Assembly (NCBI GenBank): GCA_946414025.1
Contig: CAMKMX010000008.1
Span: forward strand, 1 to 64,000
Reading direction: 5' to 3'
Length of the DNA: 64,000 nt
From: an uncultured Fibrobacter sp.
Lineage (GTDB): Bacteria; Fibrobacterota; Fibrobacteria; Fibrobacterales; Fibrobacteraceae
Numbering within the stretch: the first letter of the stretch is position 1; every line of letters begins with the position of its first letter. The translations under genes were made by a program, and so were the position numbers. Shown one piece after another: positions 1 through 10,388 of the stretch. The notes below the pieces were generated by a model. The model saw only the letters and a list, made by a program, of their open reading frames with translations, was not told where the DNA came from and ran no database searches.

Positions 1-1135
1 AGAACTTTTCCCGTCTTCGGTGATTCGGGATTTGCAATTCTTTATTGCCGAAAGCGCTTGCCCGAACAGTGCTGTTTTTAGGGAACGCAAGATTCCGCTG
101 GACGAAACCCGACCGGACGAAGAACTGTTTACGCTCCGCTCCATTCGCAACAAGTTGAACCGCATTCTGGATGCCCGCGCCGAAGATGCCGAAGGAAACG
201 AGCCGGAAGAAGTTCAAGTAGCCCTGCCCGACACGGTGAACAATCGCGACTTCAAGCGGTTCTTCGATGACCCGTTCCAGTTCCAGCTGGCGCGAAAGGT
301 GACATTGCCGTCGGTAGAAAACGACCCCGAAAAGGAACTTTTCGAACCAGTGTCCTTGAACAATCTCGACCGCTCTATTTTGCTCAAGGATTTTGTACAG
401 TCCGTCATGGATGCCGAAAGCATCAAGGATTCCAAGACAGAAGAGGAATGGATTTTAAAGAAGAAAATTCCGCGTGGAGTTTTTGGCGACGTCGCCCTTG
501 ACGACATCAACAAGGAATCGGAAGTTATTTACAACCTGGTTTCTGAAAGCGTTGGCTGCAGGAATGCGAAATACCAAGAACAGCTGGAAGTTTCTTTGTC
601 GGAAGGCGCACACAGCTGGACATTGCGCAGCAAGCTTGACTGGCACAATGAACTTGCAAATGGAACGCATGTGCTATTCAGCGTCAAGTCCGGCGACATT
701 TCCAATACGGATTTTACCAAGCTGTTTTTGGATGCCCTGTTGATTGCGGCAGCAGATTCAAACGATGCTGACGGAATCCCTTTTGAACTGAGGGTGTTCT
801 CGAGCAAGAATAAAGTTGCCGAAAAGAAATTCTCGATAGACCGTCACGGCGCCATGCAGCGCCTGAAAATCATATACCACCGCTGCTATGTCGAAAATTA
901 CCGCAAGTGCGTGCCCGCGAAAATGTACACCGAGGGCGACATGCAGACCTTCTCCAATTACCGCCTGAAACTGGCGGGCAAATATGGCCCGTGGTCATAT
1001 TTTGACGGAAAGAATCTATTTGACCCCGAAAAGTTCTCCGGATTTTCGCACGAGGATTTTTCGAAGGACTGGGAAATCGCCGTGATGGAACAAACCCGTT
1101 TGCTGGACCCGATTTGGAGGGATGACGATGAATAA
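1..1135 (+). CDS. recC: RecC-like exodeoxyribonuclease V gamma subunit, C-terminal part (gene starts upstream of window)
   Basis: Frame open to window edge; overlaps recB start; recC-recB-recD order. Confidence 0.8.
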   Translation, partial: ELFPSSVIRDLQFFIAESACPNSAVFRERKIPLDETRPDEELFTLRSIRNKLNRILDARAEDAEGNEPEEVQVALPDTVNNRDFKRFFDDPFQFQLARKVTLPSVENDPEKELFEPVSLNNLDRSILLKDFVQSVMDAESIKDSKTEEEWILKKKIPRGVFGDVALDDINKESEVIYNLVSESVGCRNAKYQEQLEVSLSEGAHSWTLRSKLDWHNELANGTHVLFSVKSGDISNTDFTKLFLDALLIAAADSNDADGIPFELRVFSSKNKVAEKKFSIDRHGAMQRLKIIYHRCYVENYRKCVPAKMYTEGDMQTFSNYRLKLAGKYGPWSYFDGKNLFDPEKFSGFSHEDFSKDWEIAVMEQTRLLDPIWRDDDE

Positions 1136-4100
1136 TGTTTTCGACATAGAATCGTTTACCGGTAACGAGAACCTTTTTATCGCGGCATCCGCAGGCACGG
1201 GCAAGACTTACACCATTCAGCAAGTGGTGGGTAAGCTGGTGACTCAGGGAATGAACCTGAACCAGATTCTGATTGTGACCTATACCGAGAAGGCTGCCGG
1301 CGAACTCAAGGACCGCATCCGCAAAAAAATCGAAGAAGAATTCAAGAAGGATAGCAGAAACATTTACTTGCAGCAGGCCCTGCACGATGTCCAGGGCGCC
1401 CCCATCGGCACCATCCATTCGTTCTGCCAGAAGGTGACGCAGGAATTCGCCTACGAAGCCGATGTGCCCTTGAAGCAGGAACTAATTGACGAAAGCGCCG
1501 TAGAAGAACTGATTCAAAAATCGATACGCGACGTGTGGGCGCACGAAGAACTTTTCAAGTGCTTTGTGAAATACAACGGCGACTTGGAAAGCTTTACGGA
1601 CTTGCTGAAAGGCGCCATCGCAAGCTTTATTCCCGAAACAGTGCACTTTGCAGGAAACATGGAACTTCGCCTCGGCACAAAGGACATCGACTTCGATGAT
1701 ATCGGCTGCATGGCCGAAGCGGAAGACTTTACGCACTTGAGGGAAATCCCCTGTGTAGATGCCGCCTGCGACATCCTCAAGATTCACCAGGACGAACTCA
1801 TTACAAAATCCAAGACGGCGGGCGACTTGCTTAAGGCAGTGTCATCGTGGACAAAGGGCTTCGCCCTATATAACGGCGTATCGTTCAAGTTCAATGTTGT
1901 GGGCGATGGCTCGGAACTGGATTCGGCCCTCGGCGTCATTAAGGATTTGAAGACTTTGCTCGACGAAAAATCGGGCGGTATCGAAACGCTGCTTTTGCAC
2001 AAGTGTCTTTACGAATACACGCCCAAGCTTTTCGATGCCTGGCAACTCCACAAGAATACAAGCAAGATTCAGTCCTTCAACGACATGATTCGAAACGTCT
2101 ACAAGGCGGTCCTTGATGAAGATTCTCCGCTGGTAGATTCGTTACGGCAAAAATACCTGTTCGCCATCATCGACGAATTCCAGGACACGAACTTATTACA
2201 ATGGGAAATTTTCAAGCGCGTATTCTTTGACGCTGACGACGGATTGCACCATATTCTGGTGGTGGGTGACCCCAAGCAATCAATCTACAGTTTCCAGGGG
2301 GCAAATGTCAAGGTTTATGAAAACGCCGTTGACCAGATTGCAAACGGCAAGGTGCTTTCGACAAACTGGCGTTCTTCCAAGGCGATGATTGAAGCCTGCA
2401 ACGAACTTTTCCCGCCATTCGGTTTTAAATTCAAACCATCGAAGAGCCCCGCCGATGCTAAAAAAGATGCGACCTACAAGGGAAAAACCATCAAGCCGTT
2501 CCTTGTAAGCAAACCGAATGTAGATCCGAAAGATTACGCTGAAATCGTGGTCAACAACATTGTAGACCTATGCTCTTTCAAAGGCGGCAAGACGAACCTT
2601 CAGATTCCGGATAAGGAAACGGGTGAACTTCGTAACGTCAAGTTTTCGGATTTTGCCGTCTTGGCAAGAACGCGTACCGAACTTGACAATATCGAATACG
2701 GCATGAAAAAGGCCGGCATCCCGTTCTTGCGGTACATGGATGCGAACTTGTTCCGGAGTCGTGAATGCGCCGAATGGACAGCGCTTTTCAGGGCCATCGA
2801 CGCCGAAGATTATTCCGACAGGAACCGCAGCCTGCTTTACGCGGCACTCATGACGGACTTTTTCGGCAAGGACATGGACTACATCAATGCGTTCAAGCCC
2901 GACAAAGATGGCGCGCAGTTTATTACCATCTTTTCGCGGTGGCATGCATTGGCGGAACAGCGCCGCTGGGCCGAACTGCAGGAATGTATTTACAGCGATG
3001 CGAGCAATTTTGTGTCGCTCAACGCTCCGGACCAACTCCAGAGCCTGAACAAGATTCGCCAAGTGGGCGATTACGCCATCGAATACCTGTATACCGCCAA
3101 CGCCTCGCTCGAAGAACTGATTCGGCATTTGGACGGTCTCGCTATCGGTAGCGAAGACGCTCTCGAAAATTCGAACATCGTGGCGAAAGGCACCGACCTC
3201 GACGTGGTGCAAACCATGACCATTCATGCCTCCAAGGGCCTGGAATTCCCGGTGGTGATTTCGGTCGCAAGCGAGCGCGGGCATGTAGGTTCTTCGGGGC
3301 CATACATTTTCAACAATCCATCGGGCGACCTTTCCCGCGTAATGACTTTTGAAAAAGGCGGAAAAGAGATTTGCCAGCAAGAAACCGAAGAAGAATGGCG
3401 CAGGCTTTTCTATGTCGCATTCACCAGGGCCTCGTACTTGATGATTTTGCCCTGGTTCCCGAAATTCAAGCCTGACAAGAGCGGGAAAATGCGCGCCCGC
3501 TGCAAAGCGATGGACTGGTACGTAGACATTCTTGAGGGCTTTTGCAAAAAAGCCGAGAACGCCAAGTTCTTCGATTTTGTCGAAGACAAAAAGTTTAAGG
3601 ACCGAAAGGAATCCGTACGCACGATTTTGAAGCTGATGCAGAAAGATTCCGAAACGGTTTCGGCGGCAAGTGTCGAATCGGCCGCACAAACGCTCAAGTC
3701 GCTTGATGTGTGGCGCAAGTTCCCGCATTCTACCTCGTATTCGCAAATTGCCCACGGCACGCAGGAGCAAGAAACAGACGAAGGCCGCCTGCAAAAAGAC
3801 GAAGTCGACAGCACGAAGGCCAAAACGGAAAACGCAGCGCCAACGGCCGAAGATAAATACCCTCGCGGCGCCGAACTCGGTAACGCCATCCACAAGATTT
3901 TCGAACTGGTCGATTTTGAAGAAGTCGGCAAGCTCGCGCTCGCAGAGGCCCTCGAATTCAAGCCGTTGCAGGAACTGGTTCGCAAGTCCTTCATTGACGA
4001 GAACCTGGATATCGAACACCACCCGCAGTGGCTCGCAAGAACAGTCGAGATGGTTTGGCATACCCTGAACGGCAAACTGGAAACAATCGAGGGCGCGCAA

Positions 4101-4553
4101 AAGACGGGCGAATCGTTTACCCTGAACGAAGTCTCGTTTGCAAACCGCCGCAGCGAACTTCCGTTCCACATGGCGCTGGATGGCGTAAAGGGGACGGAAC
4201 TTCTGGACCGTTACTGCAAGGGCTTTATAGACCTTCTGTTTGTCCGCGATGGCCGCTACTGCATTCTCGACTGGAAATCCGACGTGCTGGGCGACTACGG
4301 AAATGAATCGATGAAAGAGCACATGGTGTTCAGGCACTACGACGTGCAGCAGATTCTCTATTCCTACGTGCTTATTCGCTGGCTCAAGGGATTCTACCGG
4401 GATTTGACGGAACAGCAGATTTTCGAAAAGTATTTTGGCGGGATCTATTACGTATTCTTCAGGGGTTGTAGCGAAGGTGAAACCTCCGGCATCATGTCGA
4501 GCACATTCGCCTCTTACGAAGAACTGAATAACCTTTACAAAGGGATTATCTAG
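1122..4553 (+). CDS. recB: RecB-like UvrD/Rep-family helicase-nuclease
   Basis: Walker A AASAGTGKTYT, IIDEFQDTN, GDPKQSIYSFQGA, TIHASKGLEFPVV, C-terminal LDWKSD nuclease motif. Confidence 0.93.
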   Translation: MTMNNVFDIESFTGNENLFIAASAGTGKTYTIQQVVGKLVTQGMNLNQILIVTYTEKAAGELKDRIRKKIEEEFKKDSRNIYLQQALHDVQGAPIGTIHSFCQKVTQEFAYEADVPLKQELIDESAVEELIQKSIRDVWAHEELFKCFVKYNGDLESFTDLLKGAIASFIPETVHFAGNMELRLGTKDIDFDDIGCMAEAEDFTHLREIPCVDAACDILKIHQDELITKSKTAGDLLKAVSSWTKGFALYNGVSFKFNVVGDGSELDSALGVIKDLKTLLDEKSGGIETLLLHKCLYEYTPKLFDAWQLHKNTSKIQSFNDMIRNVYKAVLDEDSPLVDSLRQKYLFAIIDEFQDTNLLQWEIFKRVFFDADDGLHHILVVGDPKQSIYSFQGANVKVYENAVDQIANGKVLSTNWRSSKAMIEACNELFPPFGFKFKPSKSPADAKKDATYKGKTIKPFLVSKPNVDPKDYAEIVVNNIVDLCSFKGGKTNLQIPDKETGELRNVKFSDFAVLARTRTELDNIEYGMKKAGIPFLRYMDANLFRSRECAEWTALFRAIDAEDYSDRNRSLLYAALMTDFFGKDMDYINAFKPDKDGAQFITIFSRWHALAEQRRWAELQECIYSDASNFVSLNAPDQLQSLNKIRQVGDYAIEYLYTANASLEELIRHLDGLAIGSEDALENSNIVAKGTDLDVVQTMTIHASKGLEFPVVISVASERGHVGSSGPYIFNNPSGDLSRVMTFEKGGKEICQQETEEEWRRLFYVAFTRASYLMILPWFPKFKPDKSGKMRARCKAMDWYVDILEGFCKKAENAKFFDFVEDKKFKDRKESVRTILKLMQKDSETVSAASVESAAQTLKSLDVWRKFPHSTSYSQIAHGTQEQETDEGRLQKDEVDSTKAKTENAAPTAEDKYPRGAELGNAIHKIFELVDFEEVGKLALAEALEFKPLQELVRKSFIDENLDIEHHPQWLARTVEMVWHTLNGKLETIEGAQKTGESFTLNEVSFANRRSELPFHMALDGVKGTELLDRYCKGFIDLLFVRDGRYCILDWKSDVLGDYGNESMKEHMVFRHYDVQQILYSYVLIRWLKGFYRDLTEQQIFEKYFGGIYYVFFRGCSEGETSGIMSSTFASYEELNNLYKGII

Positions 4554-4555
4554 CC

Positions 4556-6451
4556 ATGGACAAGAGCAACGAAAACTTGATGAATGCGTTAGTCGACTGT
4601 GGCGCCGTAACCCCGCTGCAAAGGCGTCTTATGGATGCGATTCCCATCTTTTGCACCGATGCAGGCCCTGAACTGTTTGATCTGCTCGCCCTCTTGCTCT
4701 GCAGGCAGAATTTTGGCGATACGCGCATTCCGCTAGATTCTAGCAAACTAGAAGCCAGGCTTTTGAAGACACTCGAAAACTTCGCCATCCCTTGCGAGCC
4801 CAGCTATAAGGAATCCCTGCAGAAAGCGGCAAAAAAAATCAGCGACGGCGGTTACGAAGGAATTGTCGGTACAAGTGCGCACGAACATTCCTTTTTCAAG
4901 AAACCCTTTACGCTGAAGGACAATTACCTTTACCCGACCAAGTATTTCTATTCCAAGCTTAACGTCGAGCAGAAAGTCCGCGAGCTCTTTGTGGCGCACA
5001 CTCCGGTAAAAGGGGCCGCGGAAAAATGTATCGAAAGTGTCGCCTCGTTCACAAAAGACGCCAACGGAAATCCGGTACGGCTCGAGGCGGAACAGGCTGA
5101 AGCGATTACACGCGGCGTCGACGAAAACTTGATTGTCACGGGCGGCCCCGGCACAGGCAAGACGACCGTCATATTCTTCTTGCTTCGGGAACTTTACTGC
5201 AAGCAGCCGGACAGGCTTGCCTACCCGCTGTATCTGGCGGCCCCGAGCGGCAAGGCCGCCGACCGCATGAAGGAAAGTATCGTCAATTCCATGAACCTGG
5301 TCGGCTTCGAGGAGTTCGAGAACCATCTTGAAATTTACAACAAGATTGCGAATGCGGAAACGTACACCATCCACCGCCTGCTAGGTTACAAACCGAACGA
5401 AAACAAGTTCTTTCACGATGAACAGAATCCGTTTCCCGAAAATGCGGTTATTGTTATCGACGAAACGAGCATGGTGGACATCTCGCTTTTCGGGGCATTC
5501 CTGAAGGCGGTTTCCAAGAGCGTGCGGTTGTTCCTGCTGGGCGACGCGGACCAGTTGCCGCCTGTCGATGCGGGCGCCGTGCTTGGCGACCTGCTCGGCG
5601 TAAAGACGGATTCCACCGTCAAATTGACTGTTTCTAGACGCTTCGACAAGAATTCCCAAATCGGGAAACTCGCCTCGCTCGAAAATGCCGACGCCTTTTT
5701 CGGTTTCAAGGATTTGAGCTCGTGGGTTCCCGGAACCGCAGCGCAAAATACCGCACAAGATTCCTCGCAAAGTGCCGTGCAGATGCTGGGATTGCCTGCC
5801 GAAAATTACCGCAGCGAAGTCGAGAACCTGCTTACCCGCTGGTTTGAAAATTACCTTTCGGACTTTGTAGATGCGGCAAGCCGAATCAATCCGCAAAAGC
5901 AGTGCACGCCACAAGATGCAGAATATGCAAATTGCCAGAAGGTATGGGAATTCTGCACGCGGTCAAAAATTCTTTCTGCCGAAAGACAGGGTGGCATCGG
6001 TACAGACTTCATCAACCAATTCATGGAACGCCTTGTCCTCGAAAAATGCCGCAGCAAAAGAACATGCAAGATGCTCATGCTCATCAAGAACCAAAAAACC
6101 TTCCGGCTCTACAACGGCGACATGTGCATTTTCTGCTACGATAAATCGGGCGAAAGCTACCTGATGTTCAAGAAGGGGAACGACTTTGTCTTTTACCCCA
6201 CGTACCTTTTCCCGAAAGATGTATTCGAACTCGCTTACGCCTCGACCGTCCACAAGGCCCAAGGTTCCGAATACAATCATGTGCTGATGTTCTTACCTAC
6301 GCGCCAGGGCCACCCCCTGCTGAATCGCCAGATTCTCTACACCGGCATCACCCGCGCCAAAAAGACCGTGACCATCGTCGCGACACCCGAAACATTCAAG
6401 GCCGCCTGCGAGACAGTCATCGAACGCGATACAGGTATAGAAATCCAGTAG
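4556..6451 (+). CDS. recD: RecD-like exodeoxyribonuclease V alpha subunit
   Basis: VTGGPGTGKTTV, VIDETSMVD, GDADQLPPVDAG, STVHKAQGSEY, TGITRAKK; directly follows recB. Confidence 0.93.
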   Translation: MDKSNENLMNALVDCGAVTPLQRRLMDAIPIFCTDAGPELFDLLALLLCRQNFGDTRIPLDSSKLEARLLKTLENFAIPCEPSYKESLQKAAKKISDGGYEGIVGTSAHEHSFFKKPFTLKDNYLYPTKYFYSKLNVEQKVRELFVAHTPVKGAAEKCIESVASFTKDANGNPVRLEAEQAEAITRGVDENLIVTGGPGTGKTTVIFFLLRELYCKQPDRLAYPLYLAAPSGKAADRMKESIVNSMNLVGFEEFENHLEIYNKIANAETYTIHRLLGYKPNENKFFHDEQNPFPENAVIVIDETSMVDISLFGAFLKAVSKSVRLFLLGDADQLPPVDAGAVLGDLLGVKTDSTVKLTVSRRFDKNSQIGKLASLENADAFFGFKDLSSWVPGTAAQNTAQDSSQSAVQMLGLPAENYRSEVENLLTRWFENYLSDFVDAASRINPQKQCTPQDAEYANCQKVWEFCTRSKILSAERQGGIGTDFINQFMERLVLEKCRSKRTCKMLMLIKNQKTFRLYNGDMCIFCYDKSGESYLMFKKGNDFVFYPTYLFPKDVFELAYASTVHKAQGSEYNHVLMFLPTRQGHPLLNRQILYTGITRAKKTVTIVATPETFKAACETVIERDTGIEIQ

Positions 6452-6511
6452 AAATCCTTTTTTTTGCTTAATTCGTCCGTAGAAAACTTATATTAGAGGC
6501 AAGGAAGAACA

Positions 6512-7462
6512 ATGAAACCACTTTGTCGCTACATAATCTTTGCCGCGGCCCTTTTAGGCATAGCCAGTTGTGCCTCTGCGCCCCCATCCCACGACGCGGA
6601 GCGCGCCAGGGCACGGGCAGGATACAGCGCGCTAGACCCCGAAACCAGCCCTGCGGCAAGCACCCCGTCTGTAACCTCGGCCCCTACCGCCGCTTACTCC
6701 GGAGTTTCTCGCCCCATACTGATGGCACTACCCGCCGCCTCGGGTAAAGGGTCCTCCCCCATGGAGGTCGTTTCCAACAATCCCTTTGCCAAGGCCGTCA
6801 TGGAAGGTATTAACGAGTACCTTACCGAAAAGGGCTACGAGGTGCGCTCCCTGGAAGGTTCCGAAGACCTATCCAACCTAATCCAGATGCAGGGCGATAT
6901 TTCTGGCAATGGCGACGATATGTCCTACATTGCAGGACTTGCGCTCGGCGCCGATGTCTATATCAAGTTCTCCGGCTCCATCAAGAACGACATGGTGAAC
7001 GTAGAACTTTCCGCCTATGAAACCTCCACAGCCAGGCAGCTAGGCTCCAAAACCGGCATGGTCCAGAACCACGGGAACAGCAAGGACAAGCTGCGTTACC
7101 TGGTAATTTCTGCCGCCAAAAAAGCGCTCCCCGCCCTAGAAAAGACAATCCTCTCTTACTGGAACGAAGACGCCAAGAAGGGCGTCCAGTACAAGGTGGT
7201 CCTCCGGATTGGCGAACGGTTCCAGGGTTCGGGACTAGAAGACCTGCAGGACCTGAGCATATCTTCCCTGAGAAGCGCTTTCAAGTCGGTTCGAGTCAAT
7301 AACGTAACCGAAAGGACCATCGACATCATCGTCTATGCAGACCCCGAGGTTTATCCGGACGCCTACGCCGTCTATTCGGCCGTCAAAAGCGCCGTTTCCT
7401 CTTCTGCCCAGGCAAAGAAGAACAACATCGTCAACAAGCTTATCATTCTGGAACTGAACTAA
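6512..7462 (+). CDS. Predicted lipoprotein of unknown function (DUF6175-like)
   Basis: Signal peptide with lipobox-like LGIASC; full ORF. Confidence 0.6.
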   Translation: MKPLCRYIIFAAALLGIASCASAPPSHDAERARARAGYSALDPETSPAASTPSVTSAPTAAYSGVSRPILMALPAASGKGSSPMEVVSNNPFAKAVMEGINEYLTEKGYEVRSLEGSEDLSNLIQMQGDISGNGDDMSYIAGLALGADVYIKFSGSIKNDMVNVELSAYETSTARQLGSKTGMVQNHGNSKDKLRYLVISAAKKALPALEKTILSYWNEDAKKGVQYKVVLRIGERFQGSGLEDLQDLSISSLRSAFKSVRVNNVTERTIDIIVYADPEVYPDAYAVYSAVKSAVSSSAQAKKNNIVNKLIILELN

Positions 7463-7475
7463 CCCGGCATTCCGT

Positions 7476-8684
7476 ATGTTTCCGAAAGTCCTCCTCATTT
7501 TCTTCGTTTTTGCCATAGCCGTTTCGGCCAAGGTTATTTCCTGGACCGGCTATTCCGAAGAATCCCAGGAGGCGGCTACGGAGGTGGCACGTGCGGGGGT
7601 AGCCAAACAGATTTCTGTACATATTGACGCTTCCACAAGCGTAACCCACAGCGAAACAACCTCCGACAACGGCAACTCCGAAATCGAAAAGAAAATCAAA
7701 AGCCAAAATTTTTCCAGATCAGACTTGCTTCTAAACGGCATCCGCATTCAGGTTCAACCCAAGGACGGCAAGCGTTTCGGAGCCACCGCCACCCTGGATC
7801 TGGACGAGCTCGTTTCCAAATACAGGTTCAAGCTGGAAACCCTCCAGCGCACAATCAACGAAATGGAAGCCAAGGCAAGGCAGGCCCTTGCAGAACAGCG
7901 TTTTGTCGAAACGGACAGGCTGCTCGCCACAATCCCAGGAATCGTAAAATCCCAAGAGCCCATCCTGGAGGAAATGTCCTTATACACTCCTCTGGACAAC
8001 TCCATGCGGCTCAAGACGGAATCCGCTGCCATACAGCAGGCACTGACGCTAGCCCTACGGCAGCTCCAGATTTCCGTTTCGAAGGAGGGCAACCCACAAG
8101 AACTCGGCCCGAAATCGAACCTTCTCCTAACCGTAACCGTAGCGGGTCCCAAGGGGCCAATCCCCAATTTTCCACTCCTTATCGAAAACGGCGGAACCGC
8201 CCTTGCAAATGCCGCTACCGACGCCCAAGGTGCAGCCTCCTTCCAAATTCCGGCAAGCAACCTGACCCGCGGTTCCGGCGAAATCCTCATCCAACCGGCC
8301 ATTTCTGCAAACCAGCGCAACCTCGCGGGCCTTATGGCAACCAAGGTTCCCTACCAGGTTTCTTCTCCTGTATGCCCGCTAAATCTCACTTGCAACCAAG
8401 GGCCGTCGGCTTGCACCGCCGTAGCCGACCAGATTTCAAAACATTTCGGCCAGGTGGTGCAAGACAGGAGCGCCCAAACAGTCACCGTCCGTATCAAGTC
8501 GACCCCCGAACGCACTCTGAAGAACATCACCAGCTACAAGGTCAGCCTTTCCCTTTCTTCGGGAACCAGGGAATGCAAATGGAGCGGAACTGGAGCCGGC
8601 AGGACAAAGGACGAAGCCCAGACCAACGCCCTGAAAAAGATGGACCTGGGCAGCTGTATCGAAACTCTTGAGGTTTGCCAATAA
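7476..8684 (+). CDS. Predicted exported protein, LPP20-like, paired with upstream lipoprotein
   Basis: N-terminal signal peptide; co-directional, 14-bp gap. Confidence 0.55.
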   Translation: MFPKVLLIFFVFAIAVSAKVISWTGYSEESQEAATEVARAGVAKQISVHIDASTSVTHSETTSDNGNSEIEKKIKSQNFSRSDLLLNGIRIQVQPKDGKRFGATATLDLDELVSKYRFKLETLQRTINEMEAKARQALAEQRFVETDRLLATIPGIVKSQEPILEEMSLYTPLDNSMRLKTESAAIQQALTLALRQLQISVSKEGNPQELGPKSNLLLTVTVAGPKGPIPNFPLLIENGGTALANAATDAQGAASFQIPASNLTRGSGEILIQPAISANQRNLAGLMATKVPYQVSSPVCPLNLTCNQGPSACTAVADQISKHFGQVVQDRSAQTVTVRIKSTPERTLKNITSYKVSLSLSSGTRECKWSGTGAGRTKDEAQTNALKKMDLGSCIETLEVCQ

Positions 8685-8732
8685 AATCGTATCAACCTAC
8701 TCCCTTTATTCAGCAGGCGAAGAGAAAAAGTA

Positions 8733-10388
8733 TTAAGCCTCGATATACTTTTCCATAAAATCCTTCACCGGAAGCGGCTTGGAATAGTAATACCCCTGCA
8801 GGCTCTTGATCTTGAAACGGAGCAAGTAATCCCGCATTTCGGCGGTCTCGATACCTTCCGCCGTCACCGACGAGGAGAAGGAATTGGCCAGCTCCGAAAT
8901 GAACCGCACCGTGTTCTGGTCCGAAGAATCCTTTTCGATGTTTATGACAAAGCTCCGGTCAATCTTCACCGTAGATACGGGCAGTTCCCGCAAGATACCG
9001 AGGGAGCTGAACCCCGTGCCGAAATCGTCCAGAGCCACCTTGACGCCATGCTCCCGAAGGGCCGTAAATATCTCCTTCAAGAGCGAAATGTCTAGCATAC
9101 GGCAGCGTTCCGTAATTTCAAGGCAGAGATTCTGGGGCGGATACCCCGTCTCCTTGAGAATGGCCAGTACGTCTTCTACAAAATCACGAATTTCCAGCTG
9201 GGTATAGGACAGGTTCACGTTCACCACGAATCCCGGATAACGCCTGAGGAACCTCTTCGCATCTTTCAGCGCCGTGCGCAAAATCCACCGGCCAAGTTCC
9301 GGGAAAAGATTGTCCCGCTCCAGCACCTCCACGAATTCTAGCGGAGACACGATTCCATATTCGTCATTTTTCCAGCGGATCAGGGATTCTGCTCCGGTAA
9401 TCATCTCGGTTTCTGCATCTACGATAGGCTGGTAACAGAGGAAAAATCCCTCGCAGTTGTTCACGATACTATTGCGGATAACATTCAGGCGCTCAATGGC
9501 AAAACGTTTGTCTTCGCTGACGCTATTCTTGAGCACATAGAGTTCGCCCAGATGGTTAATCTTGGACTCATAATAGGCGAAACGGAGACACGAATAAACC
9601 GTTTCTACAGACACGTCAAACCGTTCCAGGTTGATGGCGCCCGCTACAAAAGAAAGCACCACATGCTGGCCGTCCACTATCAGGTCGTGAATGCAATTAT
9701 ACTGTATCCGCTTGTAAAGGTTCTTGAGGTCTTCGGAGGTGGCGTTCTTGCACACGATGGCAAACTTGGTGCCGTCCATACGGTACCACTCTCCCATATC
9801 AAAAGCTTCCACCTTGATCATCTTGGCGAATTCCTGCAGCACCCGGTTCCCGAAGGTGTAGCCGTAAATTTCATTCAGGTGCGAAAATTCCGAAAGTCCC
9901 AGCATCATAATCTGGATTTTTTCGCCCTTCCAGGTGGAAGAACGCAAATCGTCCATAAATCCGTAAAGGCTCCGGGAATTGGACACGTCGTCGAAATAGC
10001 TTAGGGCATCGTTGTTCCGGACCGAACCACCAAAGAATTCGGGTGTTCCGTTCTCGTCCCTAACGAGCACTCCCCGGCAGGTACACACGATGTAGCGGCC
10101 GTTCTTGGTCTTGATACGATACTGCTCATGGTGATTACCCGCATTCCGATCATAGACATTTTTTACACTTTCCTTGAATGCAGGCAAATCGTCCGGATGT
10201 ATATTCCTCATCCAAACAAGGAGCGCGTCCTTCATGTATTCAGAAGGCAAGCCGAAATAATCAACGGCATCCTTGGACCACCTGGTTATCCCCGATTCGA
10301 TATGGGTCACATAGGTGTAGGCACCATTGGCCAATACGGAGAAGGCGTCGAACAGGGAATCTATCCGCGCTTTTATACCATCGTTCAT
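8733..10388 (-). CDS. PAS-GGDEF(degenerate)-EAL cyclic-di-GMP phosphodiesterase-like protein
   Basis: EAL-domain motifs GAESLIRW, NVNLSYTQLE, LEITER, DDFGTGFSSL, KIDRSFV; GGDEF degenerate (YRMDGTKF). Confidence 0.88.
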   Translation of the reverse strand: MNDGIKARIDSLFDAFSVLANGAYTYVTHIESGITRWSKDAVDYFGLPSEYMKDALLVWMRNIHPDDLPAFKESVKNVYDRNAGNHHEQYRIKTKNGRYIVCTCRGVLVRDENGTPEFFGGSVRNNDALSYFDDVSNSRSLYGFMDDLRSSTWKGEKIQIMMLGLSEFSHLNEIYGYTFGNRVLQEFAKMIKVEAFDMGEWYRMDGTKFAIVCKNATSEDLKNLYKRIQYNCIHDLIVDGQHVVLSFVAGAINLERFDVSVETVYSCLRFAYYESKINHLGELYVLKNSVSEDKRFAIERLNVIRNSIVNNCEGFFLCYQPIVDAETEMITGAESLIRWKNDEYGIVSPLEFVEVLERDNLFPELGRWILRTALKDAKRFLRRYPGFVVNVNLSYTQLEIRDFVEDVLAILKETGYPPQNLCLEITERCRMLDISLLKEIFTALREHGVKVALDDFGTGFSSLGILRELPVSTVKIDRSFVINIEKDSSDQNTVRFISELANSFSSSVTAEGIETAEMRDYLLRFKIKSLQGYYYSKPLPVKDFMEKYIEA